DNA of 64,000 nucleotides, taken from Phytophthora sp. 'mugwort'. Its lineage: Eukaryota; Oomycota; Peronosporomycetes; Peronosporales; Peronosporaceae. The stretch covers positions 3,162,001-3,226,000 of the forward strand of contig JAUCEF010000006.1 in the NCBI GenBank assembly GCA_033558025.1, read 5' to 3'. Below the pieces are notes generated by a model, which was not told the DNA's origin, did not search any database, and saw nothing but the letters and a program-made list of their open reading frames with translations. The position numbers and the translations under genes were made by a program. Below are positions 11,131 through 23,724 of the stretch, piece by piece (position 1 is the first letter of the stretch; every line of letters starts with the position of its first letter).

Positions 11131-12942
11131 CAGAGGTCGGAATTAAATATGGCAATACAGTAATAAATGGGATTCAATAAAAATATGTATTATTTGATCT
11201 GGCCAACTCCAATACAATATTTTACTGAGCCATTATTTAATTTTGCTAGAGCCGATGATATCAGCATTAAAATATTCCACACCACTATCACGTCACCAAC
11301 GATCCGTTGGCTGGCAGTGCATCGATCCATGGGTGATTCGGCAAGGCCCACAAGCCTTTAAGAGCTCACCACTTCATCTTCCGCGAGCTACAATAGTCGC
11401 CAACAAGAAGACCCTTTTTTTTCGTCCCGCTAGGTCAATGCCTATTTCACTGCAACATGTGCTGCCTCGATCGAAGACAAGTTCCGGGCTCGCGATACTC
11501 CAACCTAATTACCCTGGCTGGGCAGGATACGAGGCACAGTACGCGGTATCTGTCTCCAGCGTCAGCCGTTCCCTGAAGTCGTTTGGCTTCGTGTGCCAGG
11601 AAGCAAGCCATCTATTCCAGTGGATCCGGTGTATAATTGAGCGGACATGCCTGTCCACGAGGTTGAAGATGTACTCACGAGCCATGAGCAAGTTGCGGCA
11701 TGTGACAGTCAAGGCCGTCAAGAAGTGTATGGAAGGCATTGTCATTGCGGTCGGTCTCAAGCTCGAGAGGGAGCTCGGAGCGCTCTTCGGCCTGCTGTTC
11801 AACGGCCGGACACATGATGGTGTGCATTAAATCGCCCTCTACGCTGTCCACGAGACAGATGACGAGTTGCGCGTTCCCCTACTGGGCCTATACCCCCTCA
11901 CCGATGGCAGCCAGACACCGATGCTCATGAGCTGTTTGAGAATGTTCTTAGCGTGTACAACAAGACCAAGGGTGGTGGGGTTTCTGGTGGGTGACAACTG
12001 CAGTACAAACCAGTGTATTGCGAACAAGATATACATCCCGTTGGTCGGCTGTGCAAGCCACCTGTTCACCTTGGCTGCCAACAAGTTCTTGGCGCCGTAT
12101 GATACGCTTTTAGATGAGGTAAGTACCCTCATGATGGCGTATGTCAAGATAACAACTTTGCGGACCTCAAGAAGCACATCGAACCCTTGCCTATCAAGCG
12201 CAACGTCACCCATTGGTCTTCAACGTTTATAATAGAGCTGCGCTACATACGGAATCGGCCTAAGGTCAAGCAACCAGGTGGAGGCTGTGGAGCCACTAAT
12301 TCCGACTGTCAACAAGCACAGGAAGCTGTCTTCATAGTTCGATCATCTGAAGGATTTTGAGAGCATCTATAAGCGGTTGCAACTGATATTGCAGAGGTTC
12401 GCATGATGTTTGATGCCCTTGTTGAGGAGTATCCAGTCATGGCGGAACATCTGAAGGCAACAGCGAGGATCCGCACCCCTGCGTTTGAATCTGGCCTTGC
12501 CCATTGACGCCTATACAATGATGCCCCCCTTCCCTTGGTGAGGAGCCTGACAGCACCTCATCCGCTAGTGACGGGTCCGACTTTGAGGGGCCCAATCTCT
12601 TCACGGTCGAGTTTATCTACGCGAAGAAACCCAACGTGGCTGGCGACGCGTACTGCTTCGTTGGCTGGGTTGGTTTCCCGCGACGAACGTGGCAATCGCC
12701 TTGCCACAAAAAATCATCGGTGATTTTGAGCGGGAGGGGCTGGGTACTTTGTGATCCGTCGATCGGCGAACATTCATACTAACAAGACTGCCTACCGGGA
12801 CAAAAGGAAGAGGAAGACGAGTATAGGTAAATTTAAATATAAATTGCGGCAATATTTACTATTGCTGTGGCATAAGTTGCCATTTCTATTAGCGAGATGA
12901 TTGCTGACCAATACAACTTGATACTGTATTGGCGGACCTCTG
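11131..12942 (+). mobile_element. hAT transposon with 8-bp target duplication, nested in pogo-like 3
   Basis: Direct repeats CACTGGAC at 11123-11130 and 12943-12950 are a textbook 8-bp hAT target duplication. The element begins CAGAGGTCGG and ends CGGACCTCTG, i.e. 10-bp inverted ends with one mismatch. Imperfect similarity continues inward (CAATACAGTA on both sides). The element is 1,812 bp. Removing it with one copy of the duplication rejoins the interrupted transposase frame. Confidence 0.92.
11243..12720 (+). pseudogene. hAT transposase pseudogene
   Basis: The open pieces are 11243-11830 and 11867-12232. The second contains VGFLVGDNCSTNQCIANKIY and VGCASHLFTLAANKFL, a hAT-type DDE segment (the GDNCSTN..IPLVGC pattern is familiar from oomycete hAT proteins). 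Weaker downstream traces read MFDALVEEYPVMAEHL and NLFTVEFIYAKK. Stops at 11828 and elsewhere and several frame changes make it nonfunctional. Confidence 0.65.
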
Positions 12943-14049
12943 CACTGGACGTCTCAGTCTTCCAGCATTTCAAGAGAGAGCTTGACAGGGAGATCGACTC
13001 CTACCAAAACAAAACGTGCATGAAGATGGTTGAGAAGTGCTACAGTGTGGCTGTAGCGTCTGCCGCGCTGACGCAGTCAATGACCAGGGATCGTATTGTT
13101 GAGGCTTCGAGAAGACGGGTATCTACCCGCTTTGCTTTATAAAATGCTGTCTGGTATCGTCGGCTATGAGCCTCGCACAACTAAGCGATCCATCTTGCTT
13201 TCACCAACAATAAAAGTGTCCGACGCACCGTCCGTCATATTGAACGTTAAGGCGATGACGTGGATCGTGTGATCGTTACGTCGCTGAACCATTGGGCTCT
13301 CAGGAAGCGGAAGGACCTCAAGAGCGATAAATCAGACGCAACGACTGACTCGTTCATGGAGGCTGCCTCATAACAACTGATGAAATGGTTACCGTCATTC
13401 AGAATCGTGCTGATAAAAAACGAATCAAGGTTGAAGAGAAAGAGCGAAAGAAGCGTGAGCGAGCCCCGGAGAAGGAGTTTCATGAGGCCAACGCTGCTCA
13501 GTTCACAAAAGACAAGTCAGACAGGCGGATCGTAGTGGCCGCCGCAAAAGCAGCCGAGACCGAAGCATTGGCCAAAGCGAAACTTGAGAAGGAGACGGCG
13601 AGGACAATGGCTAAGAAATGGAAGCAAGCTACAGTTGCCGCTAAAGCGCTCGTGCGTGAACACTCAAGCATAGCACACTTAGAAACCAACTACCAATGCA
13701 GACGTCGTCCAGTGAAGCAATGTGGATGAACATGTTGGCTGGCAAGCCCGAGCCAAGTCAGTTGAAATCGGAACCATGTGGTGGGACCCATATCAAATCG
13801 ACTATAACGCATCAGTCTGATCGGATTCAGAACTGTCCCGAAACAATGTTCGAGATTTTTCTCCATCATTGTAAACGCGATATCGTCTCTAAATACACGA
13901 TTTGGCCTTCATTATCTACGCCAACAAACTGCGTTTTCCTTCTTCTTTCTGATACTGTGTAATTTGCTAACAACGGCCACTTGGAACACGAAGTTTCGAC
14001 ACTGCCAAAACGTGTCCCGTAACTGCTCAAAAGCGGATAAATACGAATT

Positions 14050-14740
14050 AAATACGGTTGGTGTGCACATAAATGCAGAAATTATTTAGATGAACACTTC
14101 AGGTATTTACGATGCAGCACACAAACGACAAGAAACCGCGGGGATAAGGTCAACACGCCGCCATGCTCGCGGTATACCGCAAGTCGATGTGATGCTCAGC
14201 ACCGTTGCGAATGGCGAGCATGGATTTGGAAATGTCAATTGCAGCAGAGATGCTGCGACCAATGCGATGATAATGTTTATAACGGTAAGGTAATCCGGTA
14301 TCAGGTTCAGGATATCACGGGCGAGAGGATTGTCTAGTATCCCGAGCAAAGCTCAGCCAAAATGCATTCTATTTCTTACGTGGATATACAGCCATGTTTT
14401 TCTGACCATGCTTAAACCTGTTGGTAAACTATGTTCTGGCCATGTTTGTAGTTTAAATTTCTCCCGTTGAATATCTTACGCTTCCAACCACCCACTCATT
14501 TTGCCACGCGTCAAACCTGCTGAAGCGCGTGAAGCTGATGAAGCCGAGCCGCACCCAGCTGCCGCGCGTGGATCTGCTAAGCCTCTCTCAGCTGTCGCAT
14601 CGCCGGCCTCTGCCGCGCGTAGACCTACCGAAGCCGAGCCGCGCGTGGACCTGCTGAAGCTGAGCCATATACGTATAGATGCCATTGGATTGGCTCAAAC
14701 ATGCTGCCATGCTTCAGGCATGTTTTAACCTTGTATTTGC
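14050..14740. other. spacer with CATGTTT-rich stretch
   Basis: No gene. 14390-14460 and 14695-14730 hold repeated CCATGTTT/AACATGG words. Similar words recur at 18430-18640 beyond the MULE coding remnant, so they may be degraded terminal regions of that element. A GC-rich stretch at 14501-14660 encodes repetitive Pro/Ala/Glu words and is not a recognised gene. Confidence 0.35.
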
Positions 14741-14743
14741 TCT

Positions 14744-17700
14744 GTATGAATGCTAGCTGGATACGCACAATGGCACCTACGAGCAACTCTGCCCAAATAC
14801 TGCGTGCTATGCAATTGGAGCTAGAAAGTAGCAGTTACGAAAACATTGACACTGCCTCCGCCATCGTTGCGGGTGGAAGCAGGTAAAAGGCAACAGAAAG
14901 CACTGAAGAAACCCCTGAAATCCCTCCTGCACGGGCCACGGAGCCATTGGGTGAACACGACAACGATGGAAGTGGTGAGGAAAGTCGTGAAATTTCTCCT
15001 GCAGTGGGCATGGAGGCGTTGAGTTGAAACAACAACGATGAAGTAGGATGCGAGGGCAAGGATCAAGGGAAGAAAGAGCGGGAGAAAGAGGCGGTTAACA
15101 AGAAGGGTACTTCATATAGTGAAAACGATGAAGAAAGAAGTGACATCGCCAGCTCTGGAGCTCCAACGTACGCCAACCCTCACAAGCGAGCTCTTATTGA
15201 CTGTGAGCGGAGAGCTCAACTACGTTCCCGTGTGAAACAATATAACAAAAACTGGAAGAAGTTCAAGAAGTATCTGGCTCAGTATCAGCGCGATAGTACG
15301 ACCATCCTCGTCGTATCGGAGACACTGAACGTTAGAATCCGGAACCGTCAAATCGTGAAGATGAAGATGCACTCCGACACATCCAGGCCAAGTTGCCCCT
15401 CTACCCGAAGAGCTTGATTCTAAACTACCTCCGCCCCATAATAAATTTAACATTTCACGCTGTTTGCAGTGAGACTTCGCACAGGAGGCTGCTGGACTAT
15501 CTGAAAACTGAATTTGAAAGCTGAAAGTATGCGATTCACGCGGGTGAAGGCGGCAGAGTATTATTGCTAACGTAGAGGAAGATAACACAAGCTGAAAACA
15601 GCACATTTCTAATGCCGTCACAAGAAATTACGCAACGCAGCGAGGGTCGAGACCAATTCCTCATCCGTTTGCACTGATGTGAAAAACAGATTCTCGAGCA
15701 GTATTTTAGCGATATTGCACCTGGCAGCTTTTCTTCCAATCGTCAGAGCAGGCTTTAGAAAAAATCAACCCAAACCGGACTTAATTGGAAGATAACATAA
15801 CGCTAAGAAAATTTCGGCCAATCCCCAAGGGGTAAAAATTAGACTAGTTTTTAGGACAACTAATCTAAGGAATTACCGTTCCTACATAACCATAACCATC
15901 TCAATAGACCCTGTGACACGGCGAACGCCGTCGCGGAAGGGTGGCGCGAGGACTGCCCGCGACCACCCGGTAGGAGGTGCGTTCGAATGCAGGTACAGCT
16001 TCTAGTGCTCCTGGATTGCATCATGGGTCCAAATATGGGCTGTCACACTTTGATATGGCTCGTCGTCACGTGCGAAATACCGCTCTCACTGTCTGCCGCG
16101 TGCAGTCGAAGTGCGTTGCCGCTTCGTTGATGGAGCCGCGGGGGCGTGTCTCGTTCACCACACGCTCTAGGAGCTAACGTATTAAGAACTGCTCATGATT
16201 TTTAGGGGCTTAGAAGATAGTGGTGGGTCGACGGTGGAGGCCATACGTTGTTTGGGACTGGGGGATTGGCGAACGCCACGAGTTAGCTTTCGGTTCATAA
16301 AATAATATTGACCAATAAAATTGTTATAACATACCTGTGTCTACCACGTCACATTTTAATGTTAAATCTCTTGTAGGACGGAGGTAGTACCAAGGAGTGT
16401 ACAATTTTGTTTTTGCACTCGCGGCTGGAAGAATCGCACTCGATCGAGAGGTGCATGACCAATCCACAACATTAACAGTACAGGTTGCAAGGTCCGGTTT
16501 GTGGCGCAATTAACGGAGAAATCTAGTGGAAAGTGGCGTGTCCAAGTCAAGGTGGCGATCGACGGTCATAACCACTCGGTGTCTGAAGAAGGTTACGAAG
16601 CCTATCCGTCAGTTCATCAACTACCTGCCAGCTCACCGATTATGAGATATGTCGAGCTCGTGGTTCGAGCGGAAGCAAGGCCGGTTGTTTGTACATCCAC
16701 ATTCGGGACAATTCTCCGCATCGGATGTAAATGCAGGGTGTGTAGAAACCTCGCCACCAAGTTCAAGAAGGCCGGTACGTACTTATGAAACATGCTTGGA
16801 TTGTTGAGAGAGAAACCATGAATCATACTGTGGACGCTGTACGAAGCAAGCTAACGGATCAAAACCAGGTAGCCGAGTTGCTGGTAGCGTTTAATTATAT
16901 TATCTTCCTGGCGACAGCATCACTGTCGCACTGAACCATTTGGAGACGTGGTATGGAAACTTGCGACGAGGCAACGCATCGTTTGCTCTACCATCACCAC
17001 AAGCTGCCATCTCAGATGGTGATCTTCCTCCTACTCAAATCGCCCTTCCAGATGCTCAATGTGAGGACGAAGCAAAAGACGAAGTAGTGCACGAAACCTC
17101 GACAATGAGAATGATCCGCCGCTGCTGATGAGACGCCCGCTTCATTTAACCCTGAAAACGATCGGAAAGAGCATTAAAATAAGCCCCCAAAATATCCCAA
17201 AGAGCGCGTTGTGAAGCTTGGAATGAACCCATTCAATCCTCGCACACCCAAATCCTGTAGGCATCGGAAAAGCAGAGCCGAACAAGATGCCCAGCGAAGT
17301 GGAGACAGAAAGCAGTATAACAAAGGTGCGAAACTGAGAGGTGCTTTGCGAGGCGACGACGTTGTACGAGTTGAAGAGTTCCTGAAAGTAGCCGGCCTTC
17401 TCTTATTGGAGCTATCATCGTACTTGGCTAGGTTCGAGATACGTTACCGTGGCCATCGGAACACGAAGATGGCTGTAGCGAAGCGGGTCCCCGCGACTAG
17501 TTGTGTACCCTAGCGGCTACCAGATTCAATGGTACAGGCGGCATCGGATTTATTCGAGCGCGCTACATCCTTTGGAGATGACATGGATCTCTGCCCCGAT
17601 GCAAGCGCGGAGTGCTGGGTAGTCGCCATTAATGGGGTTGGCGTGTTATCGCAGTGGCAGCTTATGGCTATACAGTATGTGTGGAACATGGCTATGGTGT

Positions 17701-18180
17701 GCACCAATTATATGAAGTGCTATTCGTGGCTGATGAGTAAAGTGGATGTCCTTTCGAGGATACGGTAGCAGTTTCAGTTGCAGAGCGAATGCTGGACATG
17801 TGGCCCTGCGAGCGCCTTGCTGGATTTTATGAGGGCTTTCACATCGAATGGAATCGTCTTTACTGTGCTCGAGGCGTCTGCTGGTTTCATGACAACTACA
17901 TTCAAGCATTTACGATGACACTGACGGCAAAAGTATGGCAACAACACTACGACATTTCTACCACACCTGAAAACCCCGGCACCTGGCAAGGCAAGCGCAT
18001 TCCACCGCTAACGTTGATCTATTACCTGATGCACTACCGACTGGGTGTTCATGCCTTCGAGCGTTAACGCCAGCCACTGGATGTGTCTTGTTTCAACCGA
18101 GCGAGGCTGAGTGTTTACTGCTACGGCAGTCTCAATAAGCGGGCTTATCACAACTTGCTCGAAGAGCTGGCATATGAGCT
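14744..18180 (+). pseudogene. MULE transposon coding remnant (FAR1-like N-terminus, Ulp1-like C-terminus)
   Basis: Plus-strand pieces follow the order of oomycete Mutator-like elements. 15232-15417 (NWKKFKKYLAQYQRDSTTIL) is the N-terminal FAR1-like start. 16501-16788 (WRVQVKVAIDGHNHSVSEEGYEAYP) is the His-containing part of that domain. 17211-17513 is a basic segment, and 17789-18150 (WFHDNYIQAFTMTL.., then LSVYCYGSLNKRAYHNLLEEL) resembles the Ulp1/C48 protease domain often fused to such elements. The MULE DDE core between 16800 and 17200 is largely lost. Many stops and frameshifts. Boundaries are approximate and no 9-bp target duplication was identified. Confidence 0.5.
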
Positions 18181-18611
18181 CGTGAAAAAAAGCGTGCTGT
18201 GATCATACATGATAATAACCGTGCACAGACCCGTCCAGAAAGATGGAGATAACTGTGTCTTGTTTTGTTTGCTTGTATTTCTGGCGTCACTTGTTCAAGA
18301 TAGCAGGCAATGACTAGTTGGAGACAGAACTGCTACGCCGTCGCTGGGATCTTCTGCGTAGTCTAATAGAGTTCAGCGACTCCAGCAAGGGTGCAGACTA
18401 GGTGTCCGTTATGATAGGTGCTCGAAAACATGATTCATTCCGTGGTTCCCGTGTTTTCCATGTTTGTCCTGTTTGTCAAGTTTTCCATGCTTTCACAAGA
18501 TGATGTATTACGTGAGGTAGTTTTTGCGCATGACAGATAGAAGTGAGAGCAATCCGGAAATTCATCAGTTCTGTCGATCGTGCATTTCAGGTTCCCTGTC
18601 AACATGGTTTG

Positions 18612-18631
18612 GCCATGTTTTGAAACATGGC
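18612..18631 (+). repeat. short hairpin in CATGTTT-rich region
   Basis: GCCATGTTT and AAACATGGC form 9-bp arms separated by two bases. It sits among many CCATGTTT/AAACATGG words at 18430-18645 that may mark the right end of the MULE remnant. Confidence 0.5.
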
Positions 18632-19269
18632 AAACATGGACTCCATAATTGACCATCCATACAAAATATCCGCCATTATTTTGGACTTCCAGGCAAAACA
18701 GGGATGAAACCGGGCAACACTTTTACGATGTTATTTTAAATGTAGGTATTAAAGTAACTACCCTATTCAAAAACATGGGCTGTAACGCTCACCTTTTTCT
18801 TACGGCACAGCGGTTAAGAGACCATGCGTTGGCACTCAGTAAATGCGTCTTAGCTTAACCCCCCAATGGCCAAGGTTGCATAAAACAGCGTGAATTCATG
18901 TTGTAGGTACAACATGTTTAAATAAGGATTGCCTTGAAAGACGGTAAAGTATACTAAAACTAAGTATAAGCAAATCCCGCAAAAACAGTACGGTGTACAG
19001 GGATAGATTAATATGTTCAGAAAAAGACTAAGGGAATCACCAACCACCTGGCTCTCCGTGAGATTGAATGGTCAGCACTGTCATTTCAGAATCTGCAGTG
19101 GAGAAGAGCGACAACTCGGCTGGGAATGGTGGTAGCGCGCGAAACCCGCAGTGATACCAGCGCGTTCCTCAAGCGTCTGGAGGGGCTTCACGAGGAGGAC
19201 CAACCCCGACTGATGCAGAAGCATCACGCCTTCTTGGCTGGATAGCGAAGCACCGACGCCGATTCTCGA

Positions 19270-22200
19270 CTGCTCGGCCCTTTTACCATCGACATGCGCT
19301 CACGCCGCCGCAACTCTGCGGCCTCCAATGGGGAAGGATGCGGCGTATTTGCGCCGCAACAAGAAGCTTATCTCGCGACAGCAGCGTGCCTTAGCTGCCA
19401 AAACGTTGGCTGGATCGAGGAAGAAGCAGTTGAAAGTGACGAAGGCGGCATCAGACGACGAGTGGGAGCCGGAAGACGACGCAGACGAATCTGAAGAATC
19501 CATACCCATGGGTGGTGATGAACATCTGCCGGCAGTGAAGCCAAAGGCTGCAGGGAAGCTCAAGTCTGCGGTCAAGGCTAGGTCAGTAGGGAAGGCTAAG
19601 TCAGCGGCGAAGATCAAACGTGGGGGAAGGCGATGTCAGCTGTGGAGAAAGTGAAGCACCCTCGTAAGAAGTGCACCAGTACCTTTAGCAAAGGAGGCAA
19701 GGGAATCCGATATCGTCGCCAAGCGCAACGCAGCTGCGAAGGTTCACCAAGAGCAAGCTCGCGGGGTGCGGCGCAACAGGAGGGGATGCGAGCGAAGGCG
19801 GCTGCGCGTACTCGCTTGACTGAACAGTCGACGGCCGGATTAAAGAAGAAGCCAAGCGAGAAGGCGAAGACGCCTAGCAACAAGCGCTCGGAGGACGCGG
19901 CCACAGAGGTGTCAACAACCTAATCGAAGAAGCGCCTGACTAGCTCGCAAGACTTGCAGGTGCAAGGGGAGACTGAAGAGGCTACCGGGTATGTGCAACA
20001 TCTTTCATATCGTCTTCTACAGCATGATCTCACAATCTCATGTTGTATTCATTTTGCAGTTCAAGCTATGTATCTGAATCGATTTCAAGGTATGTTCAAA
20101 GGATATATGTGCTTTGTTGAAATGATCTGAAATGTTATATAGCCTATATCATTCAGGTCAGAATCAGCGGTCGCAATGGGAACGACACTCAAGAGTATGT
20201 GCATGATGCACTACCGTCAACATGTTTCCATGCTGTCATGGTCAGCATCATCGGCATACAACATGTATAGCTGTGATGATATACAACATGTTCTAACCTG
20301 ATTGTGTTCCATATAAGCAGCGCTGACGCTTCAAGCTCGCCCGAACTGCCGACGGATCCAGTGGATGTTGAAGCGTTGAACTCGGACTGTGATGATGACG
20401 ATGAAGAGATGACATTTGTGGATGATGAACCCGTAGCTGCTGAGCACGCTGAGTGTGAGACTTCTGCTGCCACCGCATATTCTAGTGACGCTCCTGCCGA
20501 GAGTCCGGCAAGCTGATGCAACTGGCTTTGACTGGCCGATGCTGGAAAGCGTTGAGATGCTCGACTTCGCACGGGACGAGGATGAGTTGGCGAAGATGCG
20601 AAAGACTGGTTGGGAACTAAGTATGTTTTTGCTTTTATCTGCTTGGTTAACTATCTTTCTGACAGGTCAAATATTCTACGGAACAGATACAGCCACTTTT
20701 CCTCCTGATCAGCGATATCCTCATTATATGGTGGCTCGTACGGTCCCTCAGATGAAGTGATGAGAATTGCAGACTCGCCGCTGGATCTCGTTTTTTTATG
20801 CCGAGATCACTTTGGAGGGAGGCTGCAACGCAGTCAACGCTGTACCAAGATCACATTTAGTTGAGCGCGTCAATTGGATGTACGAAAAGCAGAAGGTGCT
20901 CGGACAGAAGTCGAAAGACTATTTCATGGAAAGAGAATCGCGGAAGGAAGATATCAAACTGCACGAAGTGGTCATTTTGCTGGGTCTGTTGGTGGCACGA
21001 ATGATCCATCCCCAGTGGCGGCACTTTTACGATCATTGGTCTACTTCATCAGTTGGTGCTGTCGTTACGGTTCACATTTGGGAGAGTCATGAAAATAAAC
21101 CGGTTCATGCACATCCTATCAAGCCTACACTTCACTGATAACGCCGATGCGGGAGCAGGGACGGACAGGGCCTGGAAACGTACGCTCCGTCGTCGATGCA
21201 CTGCAGCAGAGCTTCCTGCGTGGCTACACTACACCTCCTGATCTTTCGCTGGACGAAGCCATGATCCCGCTTCACAATCGACTCAACCTAGCCCGCCAAT
21301 ACGTCGCAAACAAGCCCCACAAATGAAGTACAAAACCGTTTTTGACATGTTGCGCCTCGACCTCATACTGCCTTCGGTGAGCTAAATAACGAGCTCAGTG
21401 TGAGCTCGTTATCTTTTTATGCCAAGTCAAAATGTTGTATAATAATATGATGTATCTAACAACATGTATTTTTTTTCATGATGTATGTGCCAGGCTGGAA
21501 GTTTATTGTGGAAGGGTTCAACACGCTCAAGAAATCGGAAACGTCCCAGCATCGGTGCAGTCTGCTGATCACAACACGGGCCCTTCGGCTGTCATGCGGA
21601 ACTTGAAAGCAGTCCTTCCAGCTCCAGTCGGTGACATCTATCATCTAGTTGTAACTGACTGGTTCTATACCTCTGTGCAGCTGGCATACCAACTCTTACA
21701 GCGGCACGCGTATTTGGTGGGCACAATTCAAGGCGACCAACAAGACTTTTCGGATGGCATAGTGGAGAAGAATCGAGATCGGGCGAAGAGTATAGCCCAT
21801 GGCACGACTCGCATGGCCGTGGCAAAGAACTGTCCAGTTATGACCGCCCTTGTTTGGTGGGGCGTCGCCCGGTGACGCTCCTTGGAACGGGAGGAAGCCG
21901 ATCGATGGAGGCTTGCTATGAGTAACTGCGTTTGAGCGATTATCGTGTTGTCGCGCTTAGCTAATGCGCGTGGTGTTTGTGCGATGGTTAGTGCGTTGTC
22001 AACCAAGGGGAACGCGTGCAGAAGTGCCCTGCCCATCCATGATGCTTGGCTACCATCACTGGATGGGTGGGGTTGATGTTCATGATCAATTGAGGCTTCA
22101 GCGATATTCCTTGCAGCAACAGACCAAGTGCAAGAAATACCACAAAGCTGTATTCCGGGGGCACGTTGACGTCGCGATTGTGGACGCGTATATTATGTAC

Positions 22201-23012
22201 CGCGAAGTGCAAAAGAAGCGTTCAGCCAAGCCGGATACACATGCCGAATTTCTTTTGCAGATCCAAGCACAGATGCTCAAACTTACGGGGGTGGACTTCG
22301 CGCATGTACGACGCATACACCATGTGTGCATGCAGTATGGATACAATATGTATGCATACGCGACTATACTACATGTTCTGATACAACACGTTTATATCTC
22401 TTTTGTAGCATCAGCCAGTGCGGAATGCATCCCTCACCATAGCAAATAAACTTCCGGCGGAGCATGTGCCGCATGATTCACCGGAATTTCAGCTCATCAA
22501 CGGACACCGAAAGCGCCGACAACGGCAAATTAAGGTATGTTCAAATCGCAAACGTCACGTAGGTGACCGTCGGGCCACAAAGTACTACTGTTCCGGATTG
22601 CAGCCCATTAGATAAAGCGAGGTACGTAGCTGTATTTGCTGGTGGTGTAGTACTGCTGCAGCTAATTGGTATTTTCACAGGACGTACTTGTGCAACAAGA
22701 TTTGGCTCCACGCCAAGAACAACACCCTCACGTGCCACCAAATCTGGCATCATTAGTGGAAGAATGGGATAGAGCGACCCCGTCCACGCTGTGGGCGCGA
22801 TATCCAGCATCGTGAGGCAGGGGGCAGTGCTGGCAAGAGGAAGCGACGCGGCCAGAGTCAAGAGAGTTGCAGCACATCCCATCGAGGTGATTCGGATTGA
22901 GAAAACGAAGCTATGGGAAACGCCGCCGAGAGGTTCGAAGACGGGCACGAGAGGGTTGGCGCGGAAACTGGGGCGACGACGGGGCGGACAAAAACGCGGA
23001 TTACACTACTGA
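19270..23012 (+). pseudogene. PiggyBac-like transposase pseudogene with apparent introns
   Basis: A basic N-terminal region (19270-19920, Lys/Ala-rich) is followed by the DDE_Tnp_1_7 core. Key blocks are HEVVILLGLLVARMIHP..RHFYDHWSTSSVGAV (20950-21060), NTGPSAVMRNLKAVLPAPV..YHLVVTDWFYTSVQLAYQLL (about 21570-21700), YHHWMGGVDVHDQLRLQRYSLQ (22050-22110) and a C-terminal Cys-rich part KRRQRQIKVCSNRK..RATKYYCSG. Canonical GT..AG intervals look like introns: 19989-20059, 20090-20156, 20195-20319, 20621-20665, 22306-22408 and 22622-22680. Frameshifts around 21080-21240, a lost segment before 21480, and stops at 21875 make it inactive. Confidence 0.7.
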
Positions 23013-23580
23013 AGTCGTGGGCAGCAAGTAATTGAAGAAATGTACGAATGAGGAATGAAGATAAGTCAGAAAAGCCTCCATCAGGTAGTAGCGGCGATTG
23101 CTGTAATCTCTATGGCATTGCGTTACATTGGATTGGTTCGTTTATTGCTAGTTATAAACGGTGTACCGCAGGCCATAAATGCAGCCTTACTCATCATAAA
23201 AATGGGCGCAGCTAACGACAGGAGCTAATCTTAGCGACAGGCACCTACCATACTGAAACACACATCAATTTTCAAAGGCGGGCGTGTGTGCCTGTTGTCG
23301 AAAAACGGACATCGGTGTAGCAAAAGGTATACCTGTCTTCTAGCTTTTTACTGACCAAAAGCATATGCAGGGTTCCATCAGGTTTTGAAATATCGATTCG
23401 TTGCCCTCTTCAATAGGTAATTTTTTGCATGCGTACCCATACTGAGATCAGTAGGCTGGTAGTCACAGCTATCGGCGAATACATTCAATTTCTCCACAGG
23501 TACGAGAACCAAAACCTCTACCACGAGGAGCTTGTCCGTACACTTGACAACAACGGTACGATGATACCCGGCTCGTAAGC

Positions 23581-23715
23581 GTGATCGAGTAGTTCTGGAT
23601 CCATTCGAGTAGTTTCAAATCCAATCGCGTAGTTCCAAATCCGTTCGAGTAGTTATATCTAAACTTCAGTTTAACTCAATAGATTCAGATTTACTCGAGC
23701 GGATTCAAAAATAAT
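23581..23715 (+). repeat. degenerate tandem repeat, unit about 22 bp
   Basis: Successive imperfect units of the form CGAGTAGTTC followed by TGGATCCATT or AAATCCAATC (variants with GATTCAGATTTACTCGAG) run across this stretch inside the 1.3-kb TIR element. Confidence 0.6.
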
Positions 23716-23724
23716 CGGAGACGT

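Larger units (their letters stand above)
10130..13729 (+). pseudogene. pogo/CENP-B-type (DDE_1) transposase pseudogene, split by an insertion
   Basis: Recognisable blocks run in order on the plus strand. An N-terminal helix-turn-helix remnant lies at 10230-10500. The first catalytic block (SDETGMCGQGSRNAKI) is at about 10690, followed by KGKRANIQQSNSRTNVSALICVNADG. The second (LIMDGCKAHF) is at about 11015, then ALPSHTSHFLQPLD up to 11130. The frame resumes after the hAT insertion at 12951 with VSVFQHFKRELDREI, so the usual family motif LQPLDVSVF was cut exactly at the insertion site. A Lys/Glu/Ala-rich coiled-coil tail follows at 13385-13729. Several stops and frameshifts elsewhere (for example near 10270, 10400 and 10870) show it was also decaying by point mutation. 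Confidence 0.8.
9994..14041 (+). mobile_element. pogo-like DNA transposon 3, TA-flanked, interrupted by a hAT element
   Basis: The left end starts TTATCCGCTTTTAATCTATT at 9994. The right end, read on the minus strand from 14041, starts TTTATCCGCTTTTGAGCAGT. The two share the inner CGGGACAC. They differ by one T at the tip and both are bordered by TA (9992-9993 and 14042-14043). The total is 4,048 bp including the nested 1,812-bp hAT element and its 8-bp duplication, so the original was about 2.2 kb. It sits 10 bp from the end of pogo-like element 2. Confidence 0.75.

Noticed and set aside
14476..14728. Ala/Arg/Glu-rich ORFs on both strands
   Set aside because: GC-rich repetitive words give open frames on both strands. 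No domain and no conserved motif.
18430..18645. Defined MULE terminal inverted repeats paired with 14390-14460
   Set aside because: Both stretches share CCATGTTT words, but I could not align them as true inverted ends or find a 9-bp target duplication.
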